DNA from: Pseudomonas syringae CC1557
GTDB taxonomy: Bacteria; Pseudomonadota; Gammaproteobacteria; Pseudomonadales; Pseudomonadaceae
Assembly: GCF_000452705.1 (NCBI RefSeq)
Contig: NZ_CP007014.1
Location: forward strand, 3,783,501 to 3,847,500
Direction: 5' to 3'
DNA: 64,000 nucleotides
Part shown: one piece after another, positions 10,018 to 17,941 of the stretch
Position numbering within the stretch: position 1 is the stretch's first letter
Layout of the letters: every line of letters starts with the position of its first letter
Made by a program: the position numbers and the translations under genes
Notes under the pieces: generated by a model
Told to the model about the DNA's origin: nothing
The model's input: only the letters and a program-made list of their open reading frames with translations
Database searches by the model: none

Positions 10018-10340
10018 TGACACAACCTGACCACAGCCCGCGCCAGGCAATCGCCCTCAGCTATGACGGCCAGAGCGCGCCGACCCTCAGCGCCAAGGGT
10101 GATGACCAGTTGGCCGAAGCCATTCTGGCGATTGCCCGGGAATACGAAGTGCCGATCTACGAGAATGCCGAGCTGGTCAAACTGCTGGCCCGCATGGAGC
10201 TGGGTGACAGCATTCCCGAGCCGCTGTACCGCACAATCGCCGAAATCATCGCGTTTGCCTGGCACCTGAAAGGCAAGTTTCCGGTGGGTCAGGACCCGGA
10301 CGCGCCGCCCGTGGAACGCGACATCACGCCACGTTGGTGA
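10017..10340 (+). CDS. FlhB C-terminal domain-like protein (FlhX/EscU-YscU-HrcU family)
   Basis: A 107-residue soluble protein equivalent to the cytoplasmic C-terminal part of the type III export switch FlhB after its autocleavage site. It has the family pattern AIALSYDG...APTLSAKGDDQLAEAI...VPIYENAELVKLLARMELGDSIPE (shown in fragments) then YRTIAEIIAFAW, but no membrane segments and no NPTH cleavage motif. It therefore looks like a pre-cut FlhB-CC fragment, as in FlhX-type proteins known to substitute for that fragment in other bacteria. Its start shares one base with the stop of the FliK-like gene, and the pairing of ruler-like and switch-like proteins argues for a joint function. Confidence 0.8.
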   Translation: MTQPDHSPRQAIALSYDGQSAPTLSAKGDDQLAEAILAIAREYEVPIYENAELVKLLARMELGDSIPEPLYRTIAEIIAFAWHLKGKFPVGQDPDAPPVERDITPRW

Positions 10341-10361
10341 CGGCAGAAGCGCTCACCGGCT

Positions 10362-10964
10362 TCACAGCGCAATCGGCTTGCGCCCGGCAAACGAGTGCGC
10401 CAGGGTGCCGCCGTCGACCAGATCCAGTTCGCCACCCAACGGCACACCATGGGCAATACGCGAAGCTACCAGGCCTTTGTCGTTGAGCAACTGGGCGATG
10501 TAGTGCGCAGTGGCCTCCCCCTCCACTGTCGGGTTGGTGGCCAGGATCACTTCGGTGAACGTGCCCTGCTGAGCAATACGCTCCATCAGTTGCGGAATAC
10601 CGATGGCGTCCGGACCCAGACCATCCAAGGGCGACAGGTGACCCTTGAGCACGAAATAGCGACCGCGATACCCCGTCTGCTCCACCGCGTACACGTCGGT
10701 TGGCCCCTCGACCACGCACAATAGCGTGTCGTCGCGACGTGGATCGGCGCATTGCGGGCAGAATTCTTCCTCAGTCAACGTGCGGCACGAGCGGCAGTGA
10801 CCGACGCCATCCATCGCCTTGCCCAACGCCAGCGCCAGCCGGGAGCCGCCGCTGCGGTCGCGCTCCAGCAGTTGCAACGCCATGCGTTGTGCGGTTTTCT
10901 GACCGACACCCGGCAGCACGCGGAAGGCATCGATCAACTGGCGAATCAGGGGGCTGAAGCTCAT
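10362..10964 (-). CDS. recR: Recombination protein RecR
   Basis: RecR works with RecF and RecO to load RecA on single-stranded gaps. The 200-residue protein has the N-terminal helix-hairpin-helix ([13 protein letters not shown], residues 17-29), the Cys4 zinc finger (Cys57, Cys60, Cys69, Cys72) and a Toprim domain ([21 protein letters not shown], in part; later IGIPQL). In many bacteria it is the third gene of a dnaX-ybaB-recR operon; here ybaB and dnaX lie about 6.6 kb away on the same strand, so recR must have its own promoter in the 111 nt upstream. Confidence 0.96.
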   Translation of the reverse strand: MSFSPLIRQLIDAFRVLPGVGQKTAQRMALQLLERDRSGGSRLALALGKAMDGVGHCRSCRTLTEEEFCPQCADPRRDDTLLCVVEGPTDVYAVEQTGYRGRYFVLKGHLSPLDGLGPDAIGIPQLMERIAQQGTFTEVILATNPTVEGEATAHYIAQLLNDKGLVASRIAHGVPLGGELDLVDGGTLAHSFAGRKPIAL

Positions 10965-11075
10965 GGAGAAAAATCCGACAAAAACACAAGACGCGGTTTA
11001 TACCCGTGCGTTGCCGTGAGCGTCAATTGAGGTGTGCAACGCTGCGACCAACAGGCGCGTTGGCCCGTCGTGGAA

Positions 11076-11960
11076 TCAAACCTTCAACGCCGTCTCCAGA
11101 AACTCCGTCAGCGCCTGAACTCTGGCACTGCGGTGCTTGCGCAGCGGCACCAGCAGGCTGATCGGCGCGCTGGCCAGCTGCCAGTCAGCGAGCACTCGCC
11201 GCAGATTGCCGCTGGCGATGGCATCGCTGACATCCCATTGCGAACGCAGCACGATGCCCTGTCCCTGCTCGGCCCAGCGCCGCGCCACCGAGCCATCGTT
11301 GCTGAGTAGCGCGGGCTCGATGCGCAGGGTCTTTTTCGTCTGGCCCTTGCTCAGGTGCCAGAGGGTGACGTCCTCGTCGTTTTCGCGGATGCAGATACAG
11401 CGATGGCCAGCCAGCTCGTCCGGCGTCGAAGGCACGCCGTGCTGCTCAAGGTAGGCCGGGCTGGCGCACAGCCAGCGGTGGTTCTGCGCCAGAGGTTTGG
11501 CGATCCACAGGCTGTCGTTGAGGCTGCCGATATGAATCACGGCATCGCTGTCGTGACGATCTGGCCACGGCGTTTCGCGCAGGTCCAGGTGCAGGCACAG
11601 CTGCGGATGCAGTTTGGCGAAGCGCGACAGCAGCGGCGCGATACGCTGACGCCCGTAGCCGAACGGCGCGGCCAGGCGCAGGGTTCCCACCAGTCGCTCG
11701 TCGCGCTGTTTGAAGGATTCCGGAAGCGCCTCCAGTTGTTCCAGCAGGTGCGCGCTTTCCCGGGCGAACCGCTCACCATCGGCGGTCAGGCTCAGGCGTC
11801 TGGCATCACGATTGGCCAGGGTGATGCCCAGTTGCGTCTCCAGCTTGCGCAGGCGCATCGACAGCGCTGGCGGCGAGACATTCAGGACGCGGGCGGCAGC
11901 GCTGAGGGACTCGCAACGCGAGAGGGTCACGGCCAGGCGCAGATCTTCGATGGCAATCAT
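11076..11960 (-). CDS. LysR-family transcriptional regulator
   Basis: 294 residues with the LysR winged helix-turn-helix at the N-terminus (residues about 3-60: LAVTLSRCESLSAAARVLNVSPPALSMRLRKLE in part) and a type 2 periplasmic-binding-like effector domain after about residue 90 (LRLAAPFGYGRQRIAPLLSRF). It is divergent from, and 96 nt away from, the D-threonine-aldolase-like gene, the classical LysR arrangement, so it probably controls the amino-acid/aldehyde module and responds to one of its substrates. The effector is unknown. Confidence 0.85.
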   Translation of the reverse strand: MIAIEDLRLAVTLSRCESLSAAARVLNVSPPALSMRLRKLETQLGITLANRDARRLSLTADGERFARESAHLLEQLEALPESFKQRDERLVGTLRLAAPFGYGRQRIAPLLSRFAKLHPQLCLHLDLRETPWPDRHDSDAVIHIGSLNDSLWIAKPLAQNHRWLCASPAYLEQHGVPSTPDELAGHRCICIRENDEDVTLWHLSKGQTKKTLRIEPALLSNDGSVARRWAEQGQGIVLRSQWDVSDAIASGNLRRVLADWQLASAPISLLVPLRKHRSARVQALTEFLETALKV

Positions 11961-12056
11961 TCAGTTCAGCTTAAGGATTGATGACAATTCATTGAACCAC
12001 AGCTTCATCATCCGTGAGTAGAGTGCTGCTCGTACCCCGCCCTGCGAGCCTTGCCC

Positions 12057-13193
12057 ATGTCAGCCTCTCTGTCCTCTCTTGATACGCCTGTTGCCCTGCT
12101 GGATGTGCCCCGTATGCAGCGCAATATCCAGCGCATGCAGCAGCGCATGAATGAACTGGGCGTGCGTTTACGCCCGCACGTCAAGACCAGCAAATCGCTG
12201 CCGGTCATTCAGGCACAGATTGCCGCAGGTGCCAGCGGCGTTACGGTTTCTACCTTGAAGGAAGCCGAGCACTGCTTTGCCGAAGGCATCAACGATGTGT
12301 TCTATGCCGTCGCCATTGCCCCCGGCAAGCTGGATCAGGCCTTCAGGTTACGGCGCAACGGCTGCCGCCTGAGCATACTTACTGATAGCGTGGTGGCGGC
12401 TCAGGCCATCGTCGCCTTTGGCCAGCAGCATGACGAGCGCTTCGAGGTGTGGATTGAAATCGATTGCGACGGCCACCGTTCCGGGCTGACCGTCGCCGAC
12501 AGCGCGCTTATCGATGTGGCTGGAACACTGGTCGACGGTGGCATGCAACTACGCGGGGTCATGACCCACGCGGGCTCCAGCTACGACCTCGACACGCCGG
12601 AAGCCTTGCAAGCCCTGGCCGAGCAGGAGCGTGTGCTGTGTGTCAGCGCCGCCGAACGCATTCGTGGCGCCGGGCTACCCTGCCCTGACGTCAGCATCGG
12701 CTCCACGCCCACGGCGTTGTCTGCGCAAGGTCTGGAAGGCGTAACCGAAGTGCGGGCTGGCGTGTATGTGTTCTTCGATCTGGTGATGCACAACATCGGC
12801 GTGTGCCGGGCGGACGAACTGGCCTTGAGCGTGCTGACCACGGTTATCGGGCATCAGCAGGACAAAGGCTGGATCATCGTCGACGCAGGCTGGATGGCGA
12901 TGAGCCGGGATCGCGGCACCCAGCGCCAGCGACAGGATTTCGGTTACGGTCAGGTCTGCACCGACAGCGGCGAGTGGATCGACGGCGCACGCGTAACCGG
13001 GGCCAATCAGGAACACGGCATTATCACCCTGGCTGCGGGTGACAGCGCGAACCTCACAGACCGCTTCCCCATCGGCAGCCGTTTACGCATTCTGCCCAAT
13101 CACGCGTGCGCGACCGGTGCGCAATTCCCGGACTACCACGCCTGCGACGCCGAAGGCGCAGTGCACACCTGGAGTCGTCTGCATGGCTGGTGA
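12057..13193 (+). CDS. D-threonine aldolase / D-serine dehydratase-like PLP enzyme (DSD1 family)
   Basis: A fold-type III PLP enzyme that cleaves or dehydrates D-beta-hydroxy amino acids. The 378-residue protein has the PLP-binding lysine in RPHVKTSK (Lys43) at the end of the first strand of an alanine-racemase-type barrel, and ends in the metal-binding C-terminal domain with the HxC pair of the family (His349 and Cys351 in NHACAT), so a catalytic divalent metal site appears intact. The ATG is preferred to a TTG two codons before it. The last 11 nt overlap the RidA gene. Substrate choice (D-threonine aldol cleavage against D-serine type dehydration) cannot be told from sequence alone. Confidence 0.83.
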   Translation: MSASLSSLDTPVALLDVPRMQRNIQRMQQRMNELGVRLRPHVKTSKSLPVIQAQIAAGASGVTVSTLKEAEHCFAEGINDVFYAVAIAPGKLDQAFRLRRNGCRLSILTDSVVAAQAIVAFGQQHDERFEVWIEIDCDGHRSGLTVADSALIDVAGTLVDGGMQLRGVMTHAGSSYDLDTPEALQALAEQERVLCVSAAERIRGAGLPCPDVSIGSTPTALSAQGLEGVTEVRAGVYVFFDLVMHNIGVCRADELALSVLTTVIGHQQDKGWIIVDAGWMAMSRDRGTQRQRQDFGYGQVCTDSGEWIDGARVTGANQEHGIITLAAGDSANLTDRFPIGSRLRILPNHACATGAQFPDYHACDAEGAVHTWSRLHGW

Positions 13194-13575
13194 TATCGAA
13201 CTGATCCGCACACCCTCTGCGGCAGCGCCGGGCGGGCATTATTCCCAGGCGGTGCTGCATCAGGGCACGCTGCATGTTTCCGGTCAATTGCCGGTACGCG
13301 CCGACGGCAGCCACAGTGTTGATGAACCGTTTGAAATTCAGGCGGCCATCGCACTGGATAACCTGTTTGCCATCCTCGGTGCTGCTGGCTGTGGTCCGAA
13401 TGATCTGCTCAAAGTCACGGTGTACGTCGCAGGCATCCGGCACTGGCCCGCCTTCGACCGGATCTATGCGGGTTATCTGGGTGAACACCGTCCGGCGCGC
13501 GCGGTGGTGCCGGTGCCCGAGTTGCACCACGGCTACCTGATCGAGATCGAAGCCCTGGCGCGCGCCGCACGATGA
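13183..13575 (+). CDS. RidA/YjgF-family imine/enamine deaminase
   Basis: RidA proteins hydrolyse reactive enamines and imines released by PLP and flavin amino-acid enzymes. The 130 residues show the family layout: GGHYSQAV near the start, VSGQLPV, then LLKVTVYVAGIRHWPAFDRIY and the closing ARAVVPVPELHHGYLIEIEA segment (fragments). The usual RidA substrate-binding Arg corresponds to the Arg of PARAVVPV. Start: ATG inside the 3' end of the upstream gene (11-nt overlap), which removes an out-of-family extension. Sitting between an aldolase/dehydratase-like enzyme and a flavin oxidase, it probably clears their imine products. Confidence 0.87.
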   Translation: MAGDIELIRTPSAAAPGGHYSQAVLHQGTLHVSGQLPVRADGSHSVDEPFEIQAAIALDNLFAILGAAGCGPNDLLKVTVYVAGIRHWPAFDRIYAGYLGEHRPARAVVPVPELHHGYLIEIEALARAAR

Positions 13576-13594
13576 ACAGGATCGGGAGCACCTG

Positions 13595-14779
13595 ATGAAC
13601 CCACAGAAAAGCGATGTTCTGATTATTGGTGGCGGCTTCATGGGCTCGTCATCGGCGTTTTTTCTGCGCCAGCACGGCCGCTCGGTGACCTTGCTGGAAC
13701 GTGACCAGATCGGCCAGTACGCCAGCGGCGTGAACTTCGGCAACGTGCGCCGCCAAGGGCGATTTCTCGGCCAGCTGGAACTGTCCAATCGCTCCTGGGC
13801 GCTGTGGAAGCGTTTGCCGGAATTGATCGGTGAAGACCTGGAATTCATTCCCAGCGGCCACATGCGCGTCTGTTATCGCGAAGACGAGATCGCCGAACTG
13901 GAAGCCTACGCAGCTGCCCCGGAAGCCCGCGAACTGGATTTACAGGTGATCAGGGGCAAGGCACTGCATGAGCGCTTCCCGTTTCTCGGCCCGCAAGTCA
14001 AAGGCGGCTCCTACGCGCCCCATGACGGGCACGCCAACCCGCGTCTGGCAGCGCCCGCCTTCGCCCGGGCAGCGATCCGCGCCGGGGCAAGAATCGAAGA
14101 ACGTACCGAGGTGGCTGAGGTGCAGAAGGTCGGCGGCGAGTTTCAGGTCACTACCACCGACGGGCAATTGTTCGTCGCCGAGCAACTGCTGATCACTGCC
14201 GGGGCCTGGGCTGCGAAGCTGGCCGAGCAGTTCGGCGAGCCGGTGCCCCTTGAACCGAACGGCCCGCAGATGTCGGTGACCGAACCGGTGCCCTACGCCC
14301 TGCCCACGGTTATCGGCGTGTTCACCAGGATCAAGGAAGAGGTGATCTATTTCCGGCAGATCCCGCGCGGCAACATCATCATCGGCGGCGGCAATCGCAA
14401 CAAGCCAGACATGCTCAACCGCCGCGCCTATTTCAAGCCGGAAAGCCTGATCAATCAGATGAAGCAGATGAGCCGCCTGCTGCCTGGCGCAGAGAAGCTG
14501 AACATCATCCGCGTCTGGAGCGGAATTGAAAGCTACACGCCGGATTCACTGCCGATCATGGGCCGCAGCGGCAAGGTGGACGGCCTGTTCTACGCATTCG
14601 GTTTCTGCGGCCACGGTTTCCAGCTCGGCCCTGGCGTCGGCGACGTGATGGCCGAGCTGATCAGCACCGGCAGCACTCGCACGCTGATCAGCCCGTTCGA
14701 TATCCGCCGTTTTACCGACCCTGGCGCCATCGAGATGCCCTTTGTCTCCAGCCTGATGAGTGCAGGCAAGCTGATATGA
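13595..14779 (+). CDS. FAD-dependent amino acid oxidoreductase (DAO/DadA/glycine oxidase family)
   Basis: 394 residues with the dinucleotide-binding motif at the N-terminus (VLIIGGGFMG, Gly12-Gly14-Gly17) followed by the ribose-binding acidic residue in TLLERDQ, and the C-terminal GRSGKVDGLFYAFGFCGHGFQLGPGVG segment (split here) that contacts the flavin in this family. Such enzymes oxidise amino acids (D-amino acids, glycine, sarcosine) to imines. The gene follows the RidA gene by 19 nt, with GGGAGC before the start, and overlaps the next frame by 4 nt; co-expression with the PLP enzyme and RidA suggests oxidation of the glycine or other amine the first enzyme releases. Confidence 0.85.
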   Translation: MNPQKSDVLIIGGGFMGSSSAFFLRQHGRSVTLLERDQIGQYASGVNFGNVRRQGRFLGQLELSNRSWALWKRLPELIGEDLEFIPSGHMRVCYREDEIAELEAYAAAPEARELDLQVIRGKALHERFPFLGPQVKGGSYAPHDGHANPRLAAPAFARAAIRAGARIEERTEVAEVQKVGGEFQVTTTDGQLFVAEQLLITAGAWAAKLAEQFGEPVPLEPNGPQMSVTEPVPYALPTVIGVFTRIKEEVIYFRQIPRGNIIIGGGNRNKPDMLNRRAYFKPESLINQMKQMSRLLPGAEKLNIIRVWSGIESYTPDSLPIMGRSGKVDGLFYAFGFCGHGFQLGPGVGDVMAELISTGSTRTLISPFDIRRFTDPGAIEMPFVSSLMSAGKLI

Positions 14780-14817
14780 GCCAGACCGATCACCCAATTC
14801 ATTTTCAAGGAGACGCC

Positions 14818-15675
14818 ATGCCCGCCACGTCAGAATCCCGTTATCAGTATCGCCCAGTGACTGCTGCGGATATGCCGGCAGCCCATGCGCTCTCGGTTCA
14901 CCTCAAATGGCCACATCGTGAAGAAGACTGGGCGATGGTGCAGCGCACCTCCGAAGGCTTTGTCGCCGAATGTGACGGGCAACTGGTTGGCGTAGCCTTC
15001 ACCTGCCATCAGGGCGACTGGTCGTCGATTGGCCTGGTGATTGTCAGCGACGAGCATCAGGGCAAGGGCATTGGTCGTCACCTGATGAATAGCTGCCTGC
15101 AAGCCACAGCACCACGCACGCCGATCCTCAATGCCACGGAACTGGGCGCGCCGCTTTACCGGAGTCTTGGTTTTGTCGATTTCGCCCGAATTCAACAGCA
15201 TCAGGGTATTCCTCGGTTGCCTGAAACCGGAATTGCGGACGACGGTTTGCAGCTTCGCACGTTAGGTCCGGATGATCATCCGCAACTGATCCGGCTGGCT
15301 AATGCAGGCAGCGGCCTGGACCGCACTGTCGTGCTGACCGATCTGCTGTGGGATGCCGAGCAGGCGCTGGGTATCGAACATGACGGCCAGTTGCAGGGCA
15401 TCGCTCTACTGAGGCGCTTTGGTCGTGGGCATATCATCGGTCCGGTGGTCGCGCGCGATGTCGGGCAGGCCAGGCAGTTGATCAGCCACCTGCTGCGACT
15501 CATACCTGAACAGTTTGTGCGCTTCGACATTCTGGCTGACTGCGGGCTGGCCGGATGGCTGGAAGGAATGGGCCTGCCCTGTGTCGACCGCGCGCCGCGC
15601 ATGGTGCTCGGTACGCCTCCGCCAGCGAGTCCGGACGTGCAGCAGTTTGCGCTGGTAACTCAGGCCATCGGCTGA
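14818..15675 (+). CDS. GNAT acetyltransferase with two GNAT-like domains
   Basis: A 285-residue protein. The N-terminal half is a full GNAT domain with the acetyl-CoA loop DEHQGKGIGRHLM (about residues 82-94); the C-terminal half resembles a degenerate second GNAT domain (the Acetyltransf_18 type) and lacks a clear CoA loop. An in-frame ATG 14 codons upstream overlaps the FAD gene, but the chosen ATG has a near-perfect ribosome site (AAGGAGACGCC). It is probably the fifth gene of the module. The acetylated substrate is unknown; acetylation of a toxic amine intermediate is one possibility. Confidence 0.8.
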   Translation: MPATSESRYQYRPVTAADMPAAHALSVHLKWPHREEDWAMVQRTSEGFVAECDGQLVGVAFTCHQGDWSSIGLVIVSDEHQGKGIGRHLMNSCLQATAPRTPILNATELGAPLYRSLGFVDFARIQQHQGIPRLPETGIADDGLQLRTLGPDDHPQLIRLANAGSGLDRTVVLTDLLWDAEQALGIEHDGQLQGIALLRRFGRGHIIGPVVARDVGQARQLISHLLRLIPEQFVRFDILADCGLAGWLEGMGLPCVDRAPRMVLGTPPPASPDVQQFALVTQAIG

Positions 15676-15830
15676 AATCAGGTCGAATTGCGGGCCGAAA
15701 CAGGTCCGCCATGTCAGCGGGCTGCATACAGCAGATTATTCTTTGCGGCCCTGAAGTTAGACGCTTTTTAGCCAGAACCCTTTGTTAGCTTATTGATATC
15801 AAATCATCATTGCTCCGGGGAGCCCGCTGG

Positions 15831-17297
15831 ATGACCACTCAGTCCTTGAACAGCCATTGCGTTGATCCGCACACGTCGCAGAAACTCTATATCGACGGTC
15901 AATGGTGCGCCCCGCTCAACCCGGCCAGTATTCCGGTGATCAACCCGGCGACCGAACAAGTGGTGGCGCATGTCGCCAGTGGTTCTGCCGCCGATGTCGA
16001 CCGTGCCGTGGCAGCGGCGCGGGCAGCCTTTGCAGGCTGGTCCGCTACCTCACCAGCGTTGCGGGCAAAGGTCATCGGCCGCATCCATGAATTGATCATC
16101 GAACGCAAGGAAGAACTGGCACAGGCGATTTCGCTTGAAATGGGCGCTGCCATCGGCTCGGCCCGCGCCATGCAGGTGCCGCTTGCTGCCGAACACGTAA
16201 GGGTCGCACGCGATCTGCTGGCGACCTATCGCTTCCAGACGGTGGAAGGCGGCACGGCCATCAACCGCGAAGCGATCGGTGTCTGCGGGCTGATCACGCC
16301 ATGGAACTGGCCGCTCTATCAAATCACCGCCAAAGTCGCTCCGGCTATTGCTGCGGGTTGCACCGTGGTGCTCAAGCCCAGCGAGCTGTCGCCATTGAGT
16401 GCCCTGCTGTTTGCGCAATTGGTGCATGACGCCGGTCTGCCGCCGGGGGTGTTCAACCTGGTCAACGGCAGCGGCGCGGAAGTGGGTGGCGCAATGGCTG
16501 CGCACCCGGATATCGACATGATTTCGATCACCGGTTCCAACCGCGCAGGCGCGCTTGTTGCTCAGGCCGCAGCGCCGACTGTGAAGCGGGTCACGCAGGA
16601 ACTGGGCGGTAAATCACCGAATATTCTGCTGCCGGATGCCGACTTCGCCAAGGCGGTGCCACCGGGTGTGATGGCTGCCTTCCGTAATGTCGGCCAGTCA
16701 TGCAGCGCACCCACCCGGATGATCGTGCCCAGAGACCGTCTGGCAGAAGTCGAAGCGCTGGCTGCCGAGACGGCGAAAACCATTATCGTCGGCGACCCGC
16801 AGTCGGAAGACACCGTGTTGGGCCCTATCGCCAACGAAGCACAGTTCCATCGCGTGCAGGCAATGATTGAGGCAGGGATCAGCGAAGGCGCGAAACTGGT
16901 CTGCGGCGGTCCAGGGCGTGTGCAAGGACACGAGCAAGGCTTCTTCACCCGACCGACAGTGTTTTCCGAGGTGGACTCATCAATGCGTATTGCCCAGGAA
17001 GAAATCTTCGGCCCGGTGCTGTGCCTGATTGCCTACGACACGATTGATGAAGCGGTCGCGATTGCCAACGACACGGTGTACGGGCTGGGCGCACACGTGC
17101 AAGGTCAGGACCTTGAACAGGCGCGCTCGGTGGCTTCGCGCATCCGCGCCGGCCAGGTTCACCTGAACTACCCCGCCTGGAACCCGATGGCCCCGTTCGG
17201 CGGCTACAAACGCTCGGGCAATGGCCGCGAATATGGCGTGCATGGGTTCGAAGAGTATCTGGAGATCAAGGCGATTGTGGGGTTTGGCCCAGTTTGA
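15831..17297 (+). CDS. NAD(P)-dependent aldehyde dehydrogenase
   Basis: 488 residues of the ALDH superfamily, oxidising an aldehyde to its acid. The catalytic set is complete: Asn159 in TPWNWP, general base Glu257 in TQELGGKSP, nucleophile Cys291 in NVGQSCSAP, and the later EEIFGPVL and PFGGYKRSGNGRE motifs. The ATG is preceded by CGGGGAG; an upstream TTG is less likely. It is separated from the GNAT gene by 155 nt, so it may have its own promoter, but strand and neighbours tie it to the module, where it could remove the aldehyde formed by aldol cleavage. The specific substrate cannot be read from sequence. Confidence 0.88.
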   Translation: MTTQSLNSHCVDPHTSQKLYIDGQWCAPLNPASIPVINPATEQVVAHVASGSAADVDRAVAAARAAFAGWSATSPALRAKVIGRIHELIIERKEELAQAISLEMGAAIGSARAMQVPLAAEHVRVARDLLATYRFQTVEGGTAINREAIGVCGLITPWNWPLYQITAKVAPAIAAGCTVVLKPSELSPLSALLFAQLVHDAGLPPGVFNLVNGSGAEVGGAMAAHPDIDMISITGSNRAGALVAQAAAPTVKRVTQELGGKSPNILLPDADFAKAVPPGVMAAFRNVGQSCSAPTRMIVPRDRLAEVEALAAETAKTIIVGDPQSEDTVLGPIANEAQFHRVQAMIEAGISEGAKLVCGGPGRVQGHEQGFFTRPTVFSEVDSSMRIAQEEIFGPVLCLIAYDTIDEAVAIANDTVYGLGAHVQGQDLEQARSVASRIRAGQVHLNYPAWNPMAPFGGYKRSGNGREYGVHGFEEYLEIKAIVGFGPV

Positions 17298-17379
17298 CCG
17301 GGCTAACGCTCCTGCTGATGCACCGCGTTCATCGCTATACCTGAGGCTCGATAACCCCGAAAAATCGGGCTACCTCAAC

Positions 17380-17468
17380 TATCGTGCGACGCTCCGCGTC
17401 GGCATGCCGTTCTGGACGCTCTGCGTCCGATCTTGGGCAATGCCGCGCGGAGCATTGGCACGAGAGTC
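17380..17468 (+). repeat. Dispersed palindromic multi-hairpin repeat, copy A
   Basis: Intergenic element 83 nt after the aldehyde dehydrogenase stop. It begins ATCGTGCGACGCTCC and contains the hairpins CGACGCTCCGCGTCG and GGACGCTCTGCGTCC, then GCGCGGAGCATTGGCACGAGAG. Its first 50-odd nt match copy F (reverse strand) almost exactly. Short form of the family. Confidence 0.8.
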
Positions 17469-17503
17469 AGTCTGGCTTCAAATTTATGTATAAGAAACGC
17501 AGG

Positions 17504-17536
17504 CAGAAAAATGCCAGGCACCTGGCCTGGCATTGA
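17504..17536 (-). terminator. Rho-independent terminator of dnaX-ybaB
   Basis: A 9-bp perfect stem (AATGCCAGG / CCTGGCATT, 7-nt loop) followed on the minus strand by a U-run (ATTTTTCTG). It lies 19 nt past the ybaB stop and ends that transcript before it could reach recR. Confidence 0.85.
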
Positions 17537-17554
17537 TCATCACGCAACCCGCCG

Positions 17555-17881
17555 TCAGAACGGCAGTTTCATGCCCGGTGGCAGTTGCATGCCGGCGGTC
17601 ATGGAGGCGGTCTTGTCCTGGCTGGCCTGTTCGATCTTGCGCACGGCGTCGTTGACGGCGGCGGCGATCAGGTCCTCCAGCACTTCCTTGTCTTCCTGCA
17701 TCAGGCTGTCATCCAGGTTGATGCGCTTGACGTCGTGACGACCGGTCATCACCACGCTTACCAGGCCTGCGCCCGATTGACCGGTGACTTCTGCGTTGGC
17801 CAGTTCTTCCTGCATCTTGGCCATTTTTTCCTGCATTTGCTGCGCCTGCTTCATCAGGCCAGCCATGCCACCTTTCATCAT
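17555..17881 (-). CDS. ybaB: Nucleoid-associated protein YbaB/EbfC
   Basis: A 108-residue small DNA-binding protein that forms a dimer and bends DNA. It opens [20 protein letters not shown] (helical, Met/Gln/Lys rich), then the beta core ([19 protein letters not shown]), and ends Pro/Met-rich. The start at MMKGG has an excellent ribosome site (GAGGAG, 8 nt before); the longer in-frame extension does not. It follows dnaX by 60 nt on the same strand, as in most bacteria, but is followed by a terminator rather than by recR. Confidence 0.94.
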   Translation of the reverse strand: MMKGGMAGLMKQAQQMQEKMAKMQEELANAEVTGQSGAGLVSVVMTGRHDVKRINLDDSLMQEDKEVLEDLIAAAVNDAVRKIEQASQDKTASMTAGMQLPPGMKLPF

Positions 17882-17941
17882 GGGATATCTCCTCGAAAAT
17901 GGATGGTTCGTTTGCACGGCGCCAAGGGCGCCAGATCTGGG

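Noticed and set aside
8434..10265. Long minus-strand open frames opposite the FliK-like gene
   Set aside because: They mirror a high-GC gene, have no recognisable family, and the plus-strand protein has a clear C-terminal domain.
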